Assembly (NCBI GenBank): GCA_019916065.1
Contig: CM034234.1
Span: 11,065,844-11,129,843 of the forward strand
Direction of reading: 5' to 3'
Length of the DNA stretch: 64,000 nt
Source: Vitellaria paradoxa
Lineage: Eukaryota > Streptophyta > Magnoliopsida > Ericales > Sapotaceae
This document shows, piece after piece, positions 11,774 to 21,395 of the stretch. The position numbers and the translations under genes are program-made. Numbering within the stretch: position 1 is the stretch's first letter; each line of letters starts with the position of its first letter. Below the pieces are notes generated by a model. The model did no database searches. It was not told the origin of the DNA and saw only the letters and a program-made list of their open reading frames with translations.

Positions 11774-12879
11774 TTAAGAATGCATGCTCTTTGAAAAACA
11801 GTACCTAATGCACGGATGACAGTACTACATGTATGCGGTACTATTTTTTGTATAAGATGAATTCTATTGGAAAAACAGTACCGAATATTCTTAGCATGCA
11901 AACATGATTTATTTTATCAGAAATAGTACCTGATTTTTATTCAACTTTTTGAGATTTATTTTTTTCAATGCATTGGACAATGGCTTGAGATCCCAGACTA
12001 GACATCTAGGTGTTGCACTCTTCTGTACTTGTTGGACTAGAGTGGTATGCTCACAGATCCAGTATTGCATCATTTGTTAGGGCTGATTAGTTGAATGAAG
12101 TTCATAAGATAGTACCAACATATAATATAGAATATGATATGAAAAGGTTACCGGTAACATCATGACACAGCCTGCAACATCTTTGTTCCTAGAATCTGAG
12201 CACAAACTATTCTCCAAGAATTCCAGTATATGTGCACTCCAGTTGTATTGGCGGATTTGATCCAAATTTTCAACCAATGTTGTGTAGTGCCACGACAATG
12301 AATGTCCTTTGTTAGGGACAAACAACGTTGCCAAACAGAACAGTGTCAAAAGTCTTGCAACATCTTCTCTGCCAATGCGTGTTTGCTCTTCAGCAGCCTA
12401 CCGCAAAACATTAGATATGTTCTGTTTCTTAATTCGTCGCAACCCAGAGAATCTACGAGAGACGAATTCAGTGCCTGGCCTTGCGATTTTTTTGACACTG
12501 TCTATCAGTTGTTAACCATCTTCTATTGCAAACATTGTTTGCAACTCTTTCTCTCTGATGCGAAGCTTTATTCCACCTAAGTTGAAAGCTTTGGACTGTG
12601 GGTCAAATGTTTTGATGATTGTTTCCACATCAACATCGCTTTTCCTCGAGTAATCTTTGTTAAATTCACAGTTTAAAATAGTGAGGATGAGCTTTCAAAA
12701 TGGAGAATGTTTAAGATATACATGGTGTGCTTTTGTCAAGTTGATGGTTTCAACTTCATTAATGACTGAGATTAGGTTCGAACGGTACTAGATGTTCACC
12801 ATGTTTGATTTTGTATGAGCGTGATTGCAATACCTGTAATTCGTAACATTTGTTTTCTGTTAGAGATAAAATGCAAGAT

Positions 12880-13720
12880 CATCTAGATACAGTACCACTT
12901 CTATGACAGTACCGCATGTCTGACAGTACCACATCATGCGGTACTGTCTCACAAAATATGCTTCCTTCGCAAAAACAGTACCGAATAATTATATCATGCA
13001 AAAAGCACCATTAAACAAAGAAAAGAATCACACATCCAATGAAATGACATACAGTACCGCATGTATGACAGTACCATAGTCTGCGGTACTGTTTTTTTAA
13101 GGATGCATGCTCGTTCAAAAACAGTACCGCATAACTCTATCATACAAACATCATATTTAAACACAAAAATAGTTCACATATCAAACGAATGAGAGATAGT
13201 ACCGCATGTATGAAAGTATCACATGTCTGCGGTATTATTTTTTTATGGATGCATGCACGTTCAAAAACAGTACCGCATGACTCTATAATGCAAACATCAT
13301 ATTTAAACACAAAAATGGCTCACATATCAAAAGAATGACCGACCGTACCGCATGTATGACAGTACCATAGTCTGCGGTACTTTTTTTTTTAAGGATGCAT
13401 GTTCGTTCAAAAACAGTACCGCATGACTCTATTATGCAAACATCATATTTAAACACAAAAATAGTTCACATATCAAACGAATGAGAGACAGTACCGCATG
13501 TATGAAAGTATCACATGTATGCGGTACTATTTTTTTTATGGATGCATGCTCGTTCAAAAACAGTACCGCATGACTCAATGATGCAAAAAACAGTACCACA
13601 TGACTCTATCATGCAAACTTCACATTTAAACACAAAAATAGTTGCAAATATCAAAAGAATGACCGACAGTACTGCATGTATGACAGTACCACATGTCTGT
13701 GGTATTGTTTCATATTAGGC
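12880..13720. repeat. Tandem satellite of about 146 bp in the MULE right arm
   Basis: Units contain GACAGTACCATAGTCTGCGG, GGATGCATGCTCGTTC, AAAAACAGTACCGCATG and CATCATATTTAAACACAAA. The AAACAC marker recurs at 13159, 13305, 13451 and 13628, giving periods of 146, 146 and 177 bp. The block lies upstream of the recognisable start of the ULP1-like gene. Confidence 0.75.
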
Positions 13721-14112
13721 TATTATAAAAATAGCAACGATTATACGTTTTAGGAGAAACTAAATACATAATACAGTACCACAAAACCTGTTATTAGAAA
13801 GATAATCGAAAACCCTAAACAGTACTACACAATAAATATTCAAACCCTCGATATGCGTTTTATCGAAAAACCCTAAATAGTACCTTTAATCGAAAATAGT
13901 ACCTGTTTATTGCGAAGGACTGTAATGTGTGGATTTGCTCGGCGAAAAGTTGGGGATCGGTTAAGGCTTTATTTGGAAGAAGTTTTGATTAGTTTTCAGA
14001 TGATTTGTGAAGAAGTTGGAAAGTCGCGGAACGTTTCCGATAAAACAGGGGGGTTTTCAAATAACAGGTTTTGTGAGTGAAAGATACGCGATGTCCTTTT
14101 TTGTCTTTTCGT
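13721..14112. other. Likely 5' leader or promoter end of the ULP1-like gene
   Basis: Few satellite motifs occur here. On the - strand, sequence from 14090 to 13900 is C-rich and repeat-free (AACCGATCCCCAACTTTTCG region), as expected of a leader next to the MULE terminus. Short motifs AACAGTACT and AATAGTACC persist near 13820-13905. No start codon in a convincing frame was found. Confidence 0.35.
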
Positions 14113-14201
14113 TGCAAATATGACTTATTCACAAATAATTTTTAAGGGTATGACTTAAATCCTTAAAAGTCTATAAATTGTGACCGGCCTCCAAAAACCC
14201 C
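14113..14201 (-). repeat. MULE right terminal inverted repeat
   Basis: Reading inward on the - strand it starts GGGGTTTTTGGAGG and then TCACAATTTATAGA followed by CTTTTAAGG, AAGTCATACC and AATAAGTCATATT. The same motifs occur in the same order and spacing at the left end. The outermost bases differ between the two ends, so the copy is old or the family has poorly conserved termini. Confidence 0.7.
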
Positions 14202-14426
14202 TTAGTGTATATTCTATATATATTGGGTAGGTCCCCTTTCTTTACAATATACAAACAGTTTTTTTCATTGAAAATCGTCATATTGATTGTGATAAAGATG
14301 AAGATCAAGCGCTAATAATCTAATCCAACTTTTCTAGTTTCAGAATTGATGTAATCACAAACGAAATAAGATCACGAAACAAACAGATATGTATCTTTTG
14401 CATTAATTTATTTTGATATTCCTACA
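14202..14426 (+). repeat. copia 3' LTR, second piece
   Basis: It begins with the right target duplication TTAGTGTAT at 14202-14210 and continues with promoter or leader-like sequence (TATATATTGGGTAGG at about 14216). It ends in CCTACA at about 14426, which would pair with the LTR start TGTTG as a TG...CA terminus. The exact right end is a guess because the partner LTR is not in the window. Confidence 0.55.
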
Positions 14427-15437
14427 TTCACATACGTATAATATTTATTTTACCTACAAGTATGAGAAAGGGAAAGGAAGAAAATGGATAAGACAAATTT
14501 TCTTTACTCAATATTGTTTGGTTGGGAAGAAGAAAAAAAATTTAAAATTCTGTTTATATGCGTAATACATTATAGTTCAAATTTTATAGTAAAAATTTAA
14601 AAAATAAGTTGGACCCAATTTTTATAATTCTATCTCTTGAATTTTCTTTTACCTAAATAGAGTTAATGGCATTCAGATGTATTGATTCATTTTCGAATGT
14701 GACACATATTCCAATACAACTTGTATTACATTATAAGGGTGTTTGATTGGTAAAAAAATACAATAAAATACAAAAATTTTATGTAAAGTAATATGTAATG
14801 AAATTTGATTAAAACAAAATATAAAAAATTAGTTTAAATTAATAAATTTTAATTAATTTTAACTAACTAAACACTCCATACATCTGGATACTATTGTTTA
14901 AAAGGGAGTTGTTTTGTGACCACTACAACTTCAGCTTTCCACCTTGCATATTTGGATCGATTTGAACATTCAGGTTATTTTGGCAATTTATCCACATACG
15001 TAAGATTTGAATGGTCAAACTACGAATTCGAGACAAAATTTGAAGATCGCAGTTTCACCATCTTTGGTCATGGCAGAAGCCTCTAGCGGTGACTTCTTTT
15101 ATATACTCTGTTTATAACATGAATTTGTAAAGAAAAAAAAATTGTAATTTACACAATTTTTGTATTTTAAATTAAGTGTAAGTTAAATTTTGTTATTAAA
15201 TATCTATTTATTTTAGTTTTATTTTTTAATTAAATAAAAAATAAAATAAATTTAATTTTTCACTTCATTTTTTATTTTTATCATTTTTCTTTATTTTTTT
15301 TCTTTTTTATAAATTCATGTTTCAAATATAGGGTCTTCAATTAGTATTTTTTTTATTTTCTCGATATTTTTTAGTTGAAGTTTATTTTACTTGTCTCTTG
15401 GGGGAACAGAAGAGGCATGAAGTGAGACCAGCGTAAT
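14427..15437. other. Intergenic, AT-rich, before the PPR gene
   Basis: There is no supported gene. It contains a small MITE at 14737-14877 and very AT-rich sequence at 15120-15380. The PPR promoter must lie here, but no distinctive TATA or motif was identified. Confidence 0.6.
14737..14877. repeat. Small Tourist-like MITE
   Basis: It starts GGGTGTTTGATTGG and ends in AACTAACTAAACACTCC, which are imperfect inverted repeats. The ends resemble the GGGCCTGTTTGGTTGG family at 52010-52167. A clean 3-bp duplication is not evident. Confidence 0.5.
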
Positions 15438-17036
15438 ATGCTTGCTCTTGCTCGGGACAAACTGAGTTTGAATCTGAATCAAGATGTTCTAGCAATACTA
15501 GAGAAGTGCAATCACCTCAACCATCTGAAGCAGCTCCAAGCTTTTCTCACAACTCTCGGCCACGGCCAAACCCAATTCTACGCATTCAAGCTCGTTCGAT
15601 TCTGCGTTCTCTCCATCTCCAACCTCGAATACGCTCGTTTCCTCTTCGATCATCTCAGCTCTCCCAATGTCTACCTCTACACAGCTATGGTTACTGCCTA
15701 CGCGTCCCACTCCGATCACAAGTCCTCTCTTGTCTTGTACCGCGACATGGTTCGTCGGGGACGCCCGCGGCCCAACCACTTCATCTATCCCCACATCCTC
15801 AAGTCTTGCCCTGAAGTTCTAGAGTCTCGTGGTACTGAGTTGGTGCATGCCCAGATTCTGAAATCGGGTTTTCACCAGTACCCAGTTGTGCAAACGGCTC
15901 TTTTGGATTCGTACTCGAGGTTTTGTTCTGATCTCAGCACCGCCAGACGGCTGTTCGATGAAATGTCTGAGAGGAATGTAGTTTCCTGGACGGCTATGAT
16001 TTCTGCGTACACTAGGCTTGGGGAAATGGGTAATGCAGTGTTGCTATTTGAAGAAATGCCCGAGAGGGACACTCCGTCCTGGAATGCTGTTATTGCTGGT
16101 TGCGCACAGAATGGGCTGTTCTCAGAGGCAATATCTTTATTTAGGAGAATGGTCACCCGTGCAGAGGAAGGGCTACATCGAGACAATAGGCCAAATCAGG
16201 TCACATTAGTCTGCGCGCTCTCAGCATGCGGACACACAGGCATGCTCCAGCTTGGTAGATGCATCCATGGTTACATTTACAGAAACTGGCTTGGTTCTGA
16301 TTCATTTATCTCTAATGCACTGGTGGATATGTATGGGAAATGTGGTAGCTTAAAAGAAGCGAGATGGGTTTTTGATAAGACTTCAGAGAGAAGCTTGACC
16401 TCATGGAATTCCATGATCAATTGCTTTGCACTCCATGGTCAGAGTGGGGATGCAATTGGTGTCTTTGAGGAAATGATGCGGTATGGCGATGATGTAAAAC
16501 CAGATAAAGTTACCTTTGTCGGTTTGTTGAATGCTTGTACCCATGGAGGATTGGTTGAGCAAGGCCAGTCTTATTTTGACTTGATGACTACGGAGTATGC
16601 AATTGAGCCTCAGATTGAGCACTATGGATGCCTAATAGACATTCTTGGTCGATCAGGGAGATTTGAAGAGGTTATGGAAGTCATAAAAGGGATGAGGATG
16701 CCACCTGACGAGGTTGTTTGGGGTTCTTTGCTTAATGGATGTAAAATTCATGGCCGCATAGATTTAGCAGAATTTGCCGTTAAAAAGCTGGTAGAGATTG
16801 ATCCAAATAATGGTGGTTATGGTGTAATGTTGGCAAATATTTATATTGAGTCAGGGAAGTGGGATGAGGTCCGGAAGCTAAGGAAGACTCTGAAAGAGCG
16901 GAATGCTCAGAAGACGCCTGGTTGCAGTTGGATTGAGGTAGATAACCAGGTTCATCAGTTCTATTCTGTGGATAAAACACATCCCAGAACGGTGGAAATA
17001 TACACAATTTTAGAATGTTTGGTTGGTTCTTCTTAG
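15438..17036 (+). CDS. Pentatricopeptide repeat (PPR) protein, E class, At1g33350-like
   Basis: An intronless 532-residue frame, typical of plant PPR genes. PPR proteins bind organellar RNA and act in its editing, splicing or stability; most work in mitochondria or plastids. Repeats run from about residue 70 to 420, with clear units such as NVVSWTAMISAY, SWNAVIAGCAQNG, NALVDMYGKCGSL, SWNSMINCFALHG and a FVGLLNACTHGGLV segment. These are the P, L and S variants of the PLS subfamily. The C-terminus has the E motif (WGSLLNGCKIHG, NNGGYGVMLANIY) and the following GCSWIEVD and VHQFYSVDKTHP segments, then stops, so there is no DYW deaminase domain. The N-terminus (LNHLKQLQAFLTTLGH) recalls Arabidopsis At1g33350. 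That assignment is from memory of the family; PPR class itself is certain. Start taken at the first ATG of the frame. Confidence 0.92.
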   Translation: MLALARDKLSLNLNQDVLAILEKCNHLNHLKQLQAFLTTLGHGQTQFYAFKLVRFCVLSISNLEYARFLFDHLSSPNVYLYTAMVTAYASHSDHKSSLVLYRDMVRRGRPRPNHFIYPHILKSCPEVLESRGTELVHAQILKSGFHQYPVVQTALLDSYSRFCSDLSTARRLFDEMSERNVVSWTAMISAYTRLGEMGNAVLLFEEMPERDTPSWNAVIAGCAQNGLFSEAISLFRRMVTRAEEGLHRDNRPNQVTLVCALSACGHTGMLQLGRCIHGYIYRNWLGSDSFISNALVDMYGKCGSLKEARWVFDKTSERSLTSWNSMINCFALHGQSGDAIGVFEEMMRYGDDVKPDKVTFVGLLNACTHGGLVEQGQSYFDLMTTEYAIEPQIEHYGCLIDILGRSGRFEEVMEVIKGMRMPPDEVVWGSLLNGCKIHGRIDLAEFAVKKLVEIDPNNGGYGVMLANIYIESGKWDEVRKLRKTLKERNAQKTPGCSWIEVDNQVHQFYSVDKTHPRTVEIYTILECLVGSS

Positions 17037-18184
17037 TTTGTAGCAACCGCTTGGATAGTCTCTGCCATCAATATACACTGCCATTTGTATGTACCTTAAT
17101 TTCTTAAATTTGATTTGGAAATTTTCAGACACCACTTGCAATCACAAAACAATTTTATATGATCTAAAAGTCTCTGCTATCCATTGATCTTTATATCAAA
17201 ACATGTTTGGGCTTGTCGCGTGCTAATTTTAGTAGAGCCAAGATAATGTGACGAGGTTCTTTCACATTCAGTTGAGAAGAGAAAGGGTGACAAAGGACAC
17301 AGAAAAAGTACTATTGGTTGCAGGAAAATAGTTCTGAAGCTGTTTCTATAAGCTCCAATTCCCTCAGCTGGTAGCAAGTATTCGTGATCAAGGAAAATCA
17401 TCTCCGGGAGTGGAATAGTGTTGTACTAATGCACTGCAGCACAAGTTAGCCTCTAGACCTTTCCCTTTGTCCCAAAATTGGAGCATAAATTTATTCTCCC
17501 TTGTCTTAGTTGAAGATCTAAAATCCTGAATTTATTTACTTACCTTCATTTCTCTATTTCCTGGACCCAAGTTTTCTTGATATTAGTTTACCAGAGTGCA
17601 GGGTGTTTGCTCAATTTAATTGATGATGCTAAAAGCATACGTGAAATGCCATTTTCAGAAGTGGTTTTGACATTTGAATGTGAAAAAAATTGTTACAGAA
17701 AATGTCATGGTGAGATCATATATTTACTTTCACAGAAAGGCATCACTTGGAAGGTTGTGACAAGAGCAGGCCGATGGGTGGGTCGGTCCGGGTAAAAAAT
17801 GTTATATATGATGAAAAGATTGTCACAAAAAAGTCATATAAACAGTTGATGTCATAAGGATAATACTTAAATCCAAGGGCAGACTCACCTATTGGGAAGG
17901 GGGTCCATTGACCCCACTAACCTCAAAATTTTTATAGAGAGTAGTATACTTTTAGGAGTGTTTTTGTAAATTTGTCTCAAAGAACATATGCTCCAGACAT
18001 TTTGTCCTATTACCTTTACTAAATTACAAGTTTTGTCATTTTCTATCCAATAAAAAACTTGGCAGCTTAGCTCACTGCCATAAAATTTTAGATCCGCCAC
18101 TACTTAAATCTATACGAGCCAAACCTCATTTTTTCTTTCTTCGTTTCTATATCTGTGTGTGTGTGTGTGTTTTTTTTTTTTTTG
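17037..18184. other. PPR 3' flank and intergenic sequence
   Basis: It contains the PPR 3' UTR, unassigned sequence, one hAT-type MITE (17874-18101), and a (GT)n tract followed by a T run at about 18155-18183. Short frames at 17177-17401 and 17577-17795 lack any recognisable domain or codon pattern. Confidence 0.5.
17874..18101. mobile_element. hAT-type MITE with 9-bp direct repeats
   Basis: The 228-bp unit starts CAAGGGCAGACTC and ends in GATCCGCCACT. These are imperfect inverted ends of the CAGGGGCGGA type. ACTTAAATC flanks it at 17865-17873 and 18102-18110; hAT elements make 8-bp duplications, so one extra base is probably a chance match. Related ends occur at 24866-25052 and 35787-36062. 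Confidence 0.65.
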
Positions 18185-18324
18185 GAAGACTAGCACCTTT
18201 AGGTCCTCAATCCTCATCTGCAACCGAAGACCGAAGTATTGACAATTAAAGGCAGAAGACTGGCACCTTTTGGTCCTCAATCCTCATCTGCAACCGAAGA
18301 CCTGAGCATTGACAATTAAAGGCC
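18185..18324 (+). repeat. 70-bp tandem duplication
   Basis: Two near-identical copies occur, 18185-18254 and 18255-18324. Each has GAAGACT.GCACCTTT, then GGTCCTCAATCCTCATCTGC, AACCGAAGACC and GACAATTAAAGGC. They differ at only a few positions. Function unknown. Confidence 0.85.
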
Positions 18325-19759
18325 ACTAGAGACCTGAGGATTTCCCCAAGGCACTATAATAACGCAGTCTTCAAAACAGAACAATGGCACCTGCAGCCAT
18401 AGTCATTTCCGAATTTAGGTGGAATGGGTCACAAACGGCATGGATGAGAATTAAAAAAAAAATGATAAAAAAAATGACATTGATGACACGTCATATTCAT
18501 TTTTTGACTTTGATCATAAGTGTTACTTCCAAGCCCCTAAGCCACCCAATGGTCCCAGGGAGGGGCTAAGAACTTGTTGCGGTTCTCAATATTCTACTGC
18601 TCTTGATGGGAATGGCTCACCTGCATTGCGTAAGGGTGGAACGTGGCATATAATACATCTTTCTCTCTCCGCCTCTCTCTCTCTCTGCGTATATACAGAT
18701 ATGGATGTATATGGGATGCAGATATGCATATAAACGAGCTCGGTTTATTCTCTATGAAGTTGCATGTTGTCTCAAATAGCTAATGTAAGCATTTCGTAAT
18801 AAACAGTGCTGCATTAAGGGGAATCTTCATTCAATTATTGCTGAATTAGGTCATAGAAACTTTTGTGAGGGTCTAAGAGATTTGAATAATCAATGCTAGC
18901 TCAATCATAACCAAATATATTTAATTTATTCAGGTATTAAATAATGCCCAAAATCTATGACGTAAATGGATGGAGAAAGATAATTCCTAGAGCTAATTTT
19001 GTCCCGTTTGGCGTAAGAAAAAATAAGATAAATTGAGATAAAATTTGATTTGGGGTTTATTTTGGCGCCACTTTTTTTCTGAAAAGTTGCAAACCGTGGG
19101 AACAGTTTACCAAATTTGTTCCCGCGGATTCAAAAAAATTCACAAAAAATAGCGACAATGATACTCGTTTGAAAACTCTCGACACGAAGAATATGATTGT
19201 ATAAAAAATTTACACATTCGGATAACCTACTTCTAGTTTTTTTATTTTTTTAGAGAAATATTGAAATTTTTTGAAATTAATGATGGCAGAAAAATTAAAG
19301 ATAAATGAGTTGTTAGAGATTTATAGAGATTTTCAGTATTTTTTTATGCCAAACGCAGCCTTTAAATTTTTTGGGATTTAAATTTTGTTGAATTGAGATT
19401 AATAGTTATTGTATTACTCAACTTAATTATAATTGATAAACGGAGTCGGAAGTTGAAATGTAAATTTAGAGTCCTAAAATCGTATCCCAATCCTTAAATG
19501 CATGGAGTCCCAGTTCTTAGAGGTGTCAGATGAATGACTATGCATTAAGATTGCATAAATTTGAGAGTTTTATAGGTTTATTGACCTCAATCTTTATGGC
19601 TAATCATATTCTTTGAATGAATATTTTCAGTTGGCCTTTGTGTTGGTATTTTTGATTTTTAGATCAAAGTGAAAAAGATAGGTGAAAATATGATAACAAT
19701 TGAGAAATGAGTCCGCAGGCATAGGAGAAGATATTAAGACACTGAGGAATGTTTTAACA
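18325..19759. other. Intergenic, no gene seen apart from one MITE
   Basis: A short CT-rich microsatellite occurs near 18661-18685. A MITE is at 19001-19360. The frame at 18384-18569 has no family similarity. Confidence 0.5.
19001..19360. repeat. MITE with GTTTGGC termini
   Basis: It begins GTCCCGTTTGGCGTAAG and ends ATGCCAAACGCAGCC, inverted repeats sharing CGTTTGGC. TTT flanks both sides, compatible with a 3-bp duplication of PIF/Harbinger type, but T runs make this weak. The interior is AT-rich and non-coding. Confidence 0.55.
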
Positions 19760-21395
19760 TTTATATATTAAAATAGGACAATTTTTGAAAAATCTTTCTC
19801 ACAAACTAAAATTCAAAGGCTGAGATTGAGTTTTTATTCTATAACGAATGGATGATATCTTTTACAAAACTTTTGTTTCTTTGTCTTATATCGACAAAAC
19901 ACTACAACTTCACTTTTTTCTTTTACCTATAAAAGCACTAGAATTGTAGTGTATGATCTTAATAAATGTAAAAACTTATGATTTCTGAAAAGGGGCTTAC
20001 TGTCTTGAGTTCCGAAAAAGAATTCACGTGCTCATGAGTTCCAAAAGGGAGACCTACTTGCTTAAAATTTAATATAATTGTTAAATTTATATATTTTAAT
20101 AATATTACTAATTAAATTAAAAATATAGATAAAAAATAGAGTTAAATTAAAAAACACAAATAAAAAAACTTAAATAGTAATAAGATTGTTTCTCATATAA
20201 CAACAACTTTTATTATTTTTAACATTTAAAAATACAAAAAAATATTGAATATTAATTAGGCAAGTAGTTATTTTTCTAAATTCTAATTTTAAATTTAAAT
20301 TAGTCATATTGACTATGTTTGTTTCATTTTATAAATCATATATGATTAATAATAATAATATTTTTTATTTGAGTTAATTTTATAAAATCAATTAAGAATT
20401 TATTATCAAATCCAATGTGGAACTTTATTTCATCATTCTACTTTTTTTTTTTTTTTTTACAAATATTTGAATAAAATTACTCTTGGGAGAGTTTTTTTTA
20501 TATATAATAAAACACAAAACATTTAAAAAATTTTCCTGTCACAAACTAAAATCCAAAAGTTTAGATTGAGTTTTATTCTTTAGTGAATGGCTGAGATTTT
20601 TCACAAAACTTTTGTTTCTTTGTCCCACATTACCAAAACACTAGAATTTCACTTTTTCTTTTACCTATAAAAGTACTAGAATTGCGGTATATGATTTCAA
20701 TAAATATACAAAATTAATAAGTTCTGAAAATGAACCCGTTTTCTTGGGTTCCTAAAAGAAATTTATTTGCTCATGGGTTCCAAAAGGGAGATCCACTTGT
20801 TTAAAAATTTAATATAATTGTTAAATTTATATATTTCAATTACATGAGTAATTTAATTAAAATTTAGAAAAAATGGAGTTGACTTAAAAAACATAAATGA
20901 AAAACTTAAATAATAATTAGATTACTTCTCATATAACAATTTTTAGTATTTTTAAAATTTAAAGTGCAAAAAAATATTAAATATTAATTAGGCTCAAGAG
21001 TAGTTATTTTTCTAAATTCTAATTTTAAATTTAAATTAGTCACATTGATTATATTTGTTTTATTTTATAAAACACATATGATTAATAATAATAATAATAT
21101 TTTTTTATTTGAGTTACTTTTATAAAACCAATTAAAAATTTATTATCAAATCCAATGTAGAACTCTCTATATTTATCATTCTACTTTTTTTTTTTAATTT
21201 TTACAAATATTTGAATAAAATTAGTTTTGGGGTGTGATTATTTTTTCCAAATTCTAATTTTTAATTTAAATTAGTAAAGTTGACTGTATCTATATAATAA
21301 ACATATTTCAAAAATGTCACCCTCACAAACTAAAATCCAAAGGCTAAGATTAAGTTTTATTTTTCAACGAATGACTGAGATTTTTTTACAAATCA
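19760..21395. repeat. Tandem repeat of about 740-784 bp, two full copies and a partial third
   Basis: The anchor CACAAACTAAAAT.CAAA occurs at 19800, 20540 and 21324. The first two copies stay collinear throughout. Shared landmarks include ACTAGAATTG, GAGTTCC-AAAAGGGAGA, TAATATAATTGTTAAATT, TTAATTAGGC and GATTAATAATAATAA. The third copy breaks off at about 21395. AT content is very high and no protein is encoded. It resembles a local satellite or a duplicated non-autonomous transposon fragment. Confidence 0.8.

Larger units (their letters stand above)
6869..12830 (-). pseudogene. ULP1-like cysteine protease gene carried by the MULE, decayed
   Basis: Exons can be followed by splice signals and family similarity. 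About 12830-12153 is a DUF1985-like N-terminal domain (HSPFWKLIL, FNLGGIKLRI, YNWSAHILEFL). About 12066-11929 is YWICEHTTLV. 9897-8829 has an Asp-rich tract then a coiled coil (about 9460-9230). Smaller exons follow at about 8640-8499 and 8389-8291. About 7595-7356 has the catalytic His in NHWTLLVLD and WTHYNSM. 7234-7102 has CPQQGST, and 7019-6869 has the catalytic Cys in VDCGPMVCYVM. ULP1/C48 enzymes remove SUMO-like modifiers; the role in MULEs is unknown. Damage: a frameshift near 9100-9180, stops in the N-terminal exons, and a stop plus a frameshift in exon 7234-7102. Introns are filled with ACAGTACC arrays and one contains the solo LTR. The start is not located. Confidence 0.75.
2848..14201 (+). 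mobile_element. Mutator-like element (MULE) with transposase and ULP1-like gene
   Basis: The element is 11354 bp, bounded by 9-bp target duplications with one mismatch (2839-2847 and 14202-14210), the length expected for MULEs. Its ends form imperfect terminal inverted repeats. The outermost 41 bases of both ends align without gaps; the inner 23 agree at 18 positions and share CTTTTAAGG. Inside are a mudrA-type transposase on the + strand, a ULP1-like protease pseudogene on the - strand, and three satellite blocks made from the same 8-mer ACAGTACC. MULEs that carry ULP1-like genes are known (Kaonashi elements in Arabidopsis, CUMULE in melon); I infer that this one belongs to that type. A later solo LTR occupies 10240-11773. 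Confidence 0.85.
1..14426 (+). mobile_element. Ty1/copia retrotransposon, 3' part, degenerate, interrupted by a MULE
   Basis: The left edge enters a copia polyprotein region near its reverse transcriptase. Decayed reverse transcriptase and RNase H follow, then non-coding repeats, a short purine-rich tract and a 3' LTR. The LTR begins at 2616 with TGTTGAAA and is split by the MULE at 2848-14201. It resumes at 14211 and probably ends near 14426 in CCTACA. Without the MULE and one copy of its target duplication the LTR is about 440 bp, a normal copia size. The 5' LTR lies outside the window, so the copia insertion site cannot be checked here. Confidence 0.8.

Noticed and set aside
2821..14200. 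AAAAACCC on both sides as the MULE target duplication
   Set aside because: Using it leaves the end repeats out of register. The TTAGGGTAT/TTAGTGTAT pair keeps both ends aligned without gaps over 41 bases.
15498..16622. Other frames overlapping the PPR gene
   Set aside because: They are shadows of a 532-residue frame with clear PPR repeats throughout.
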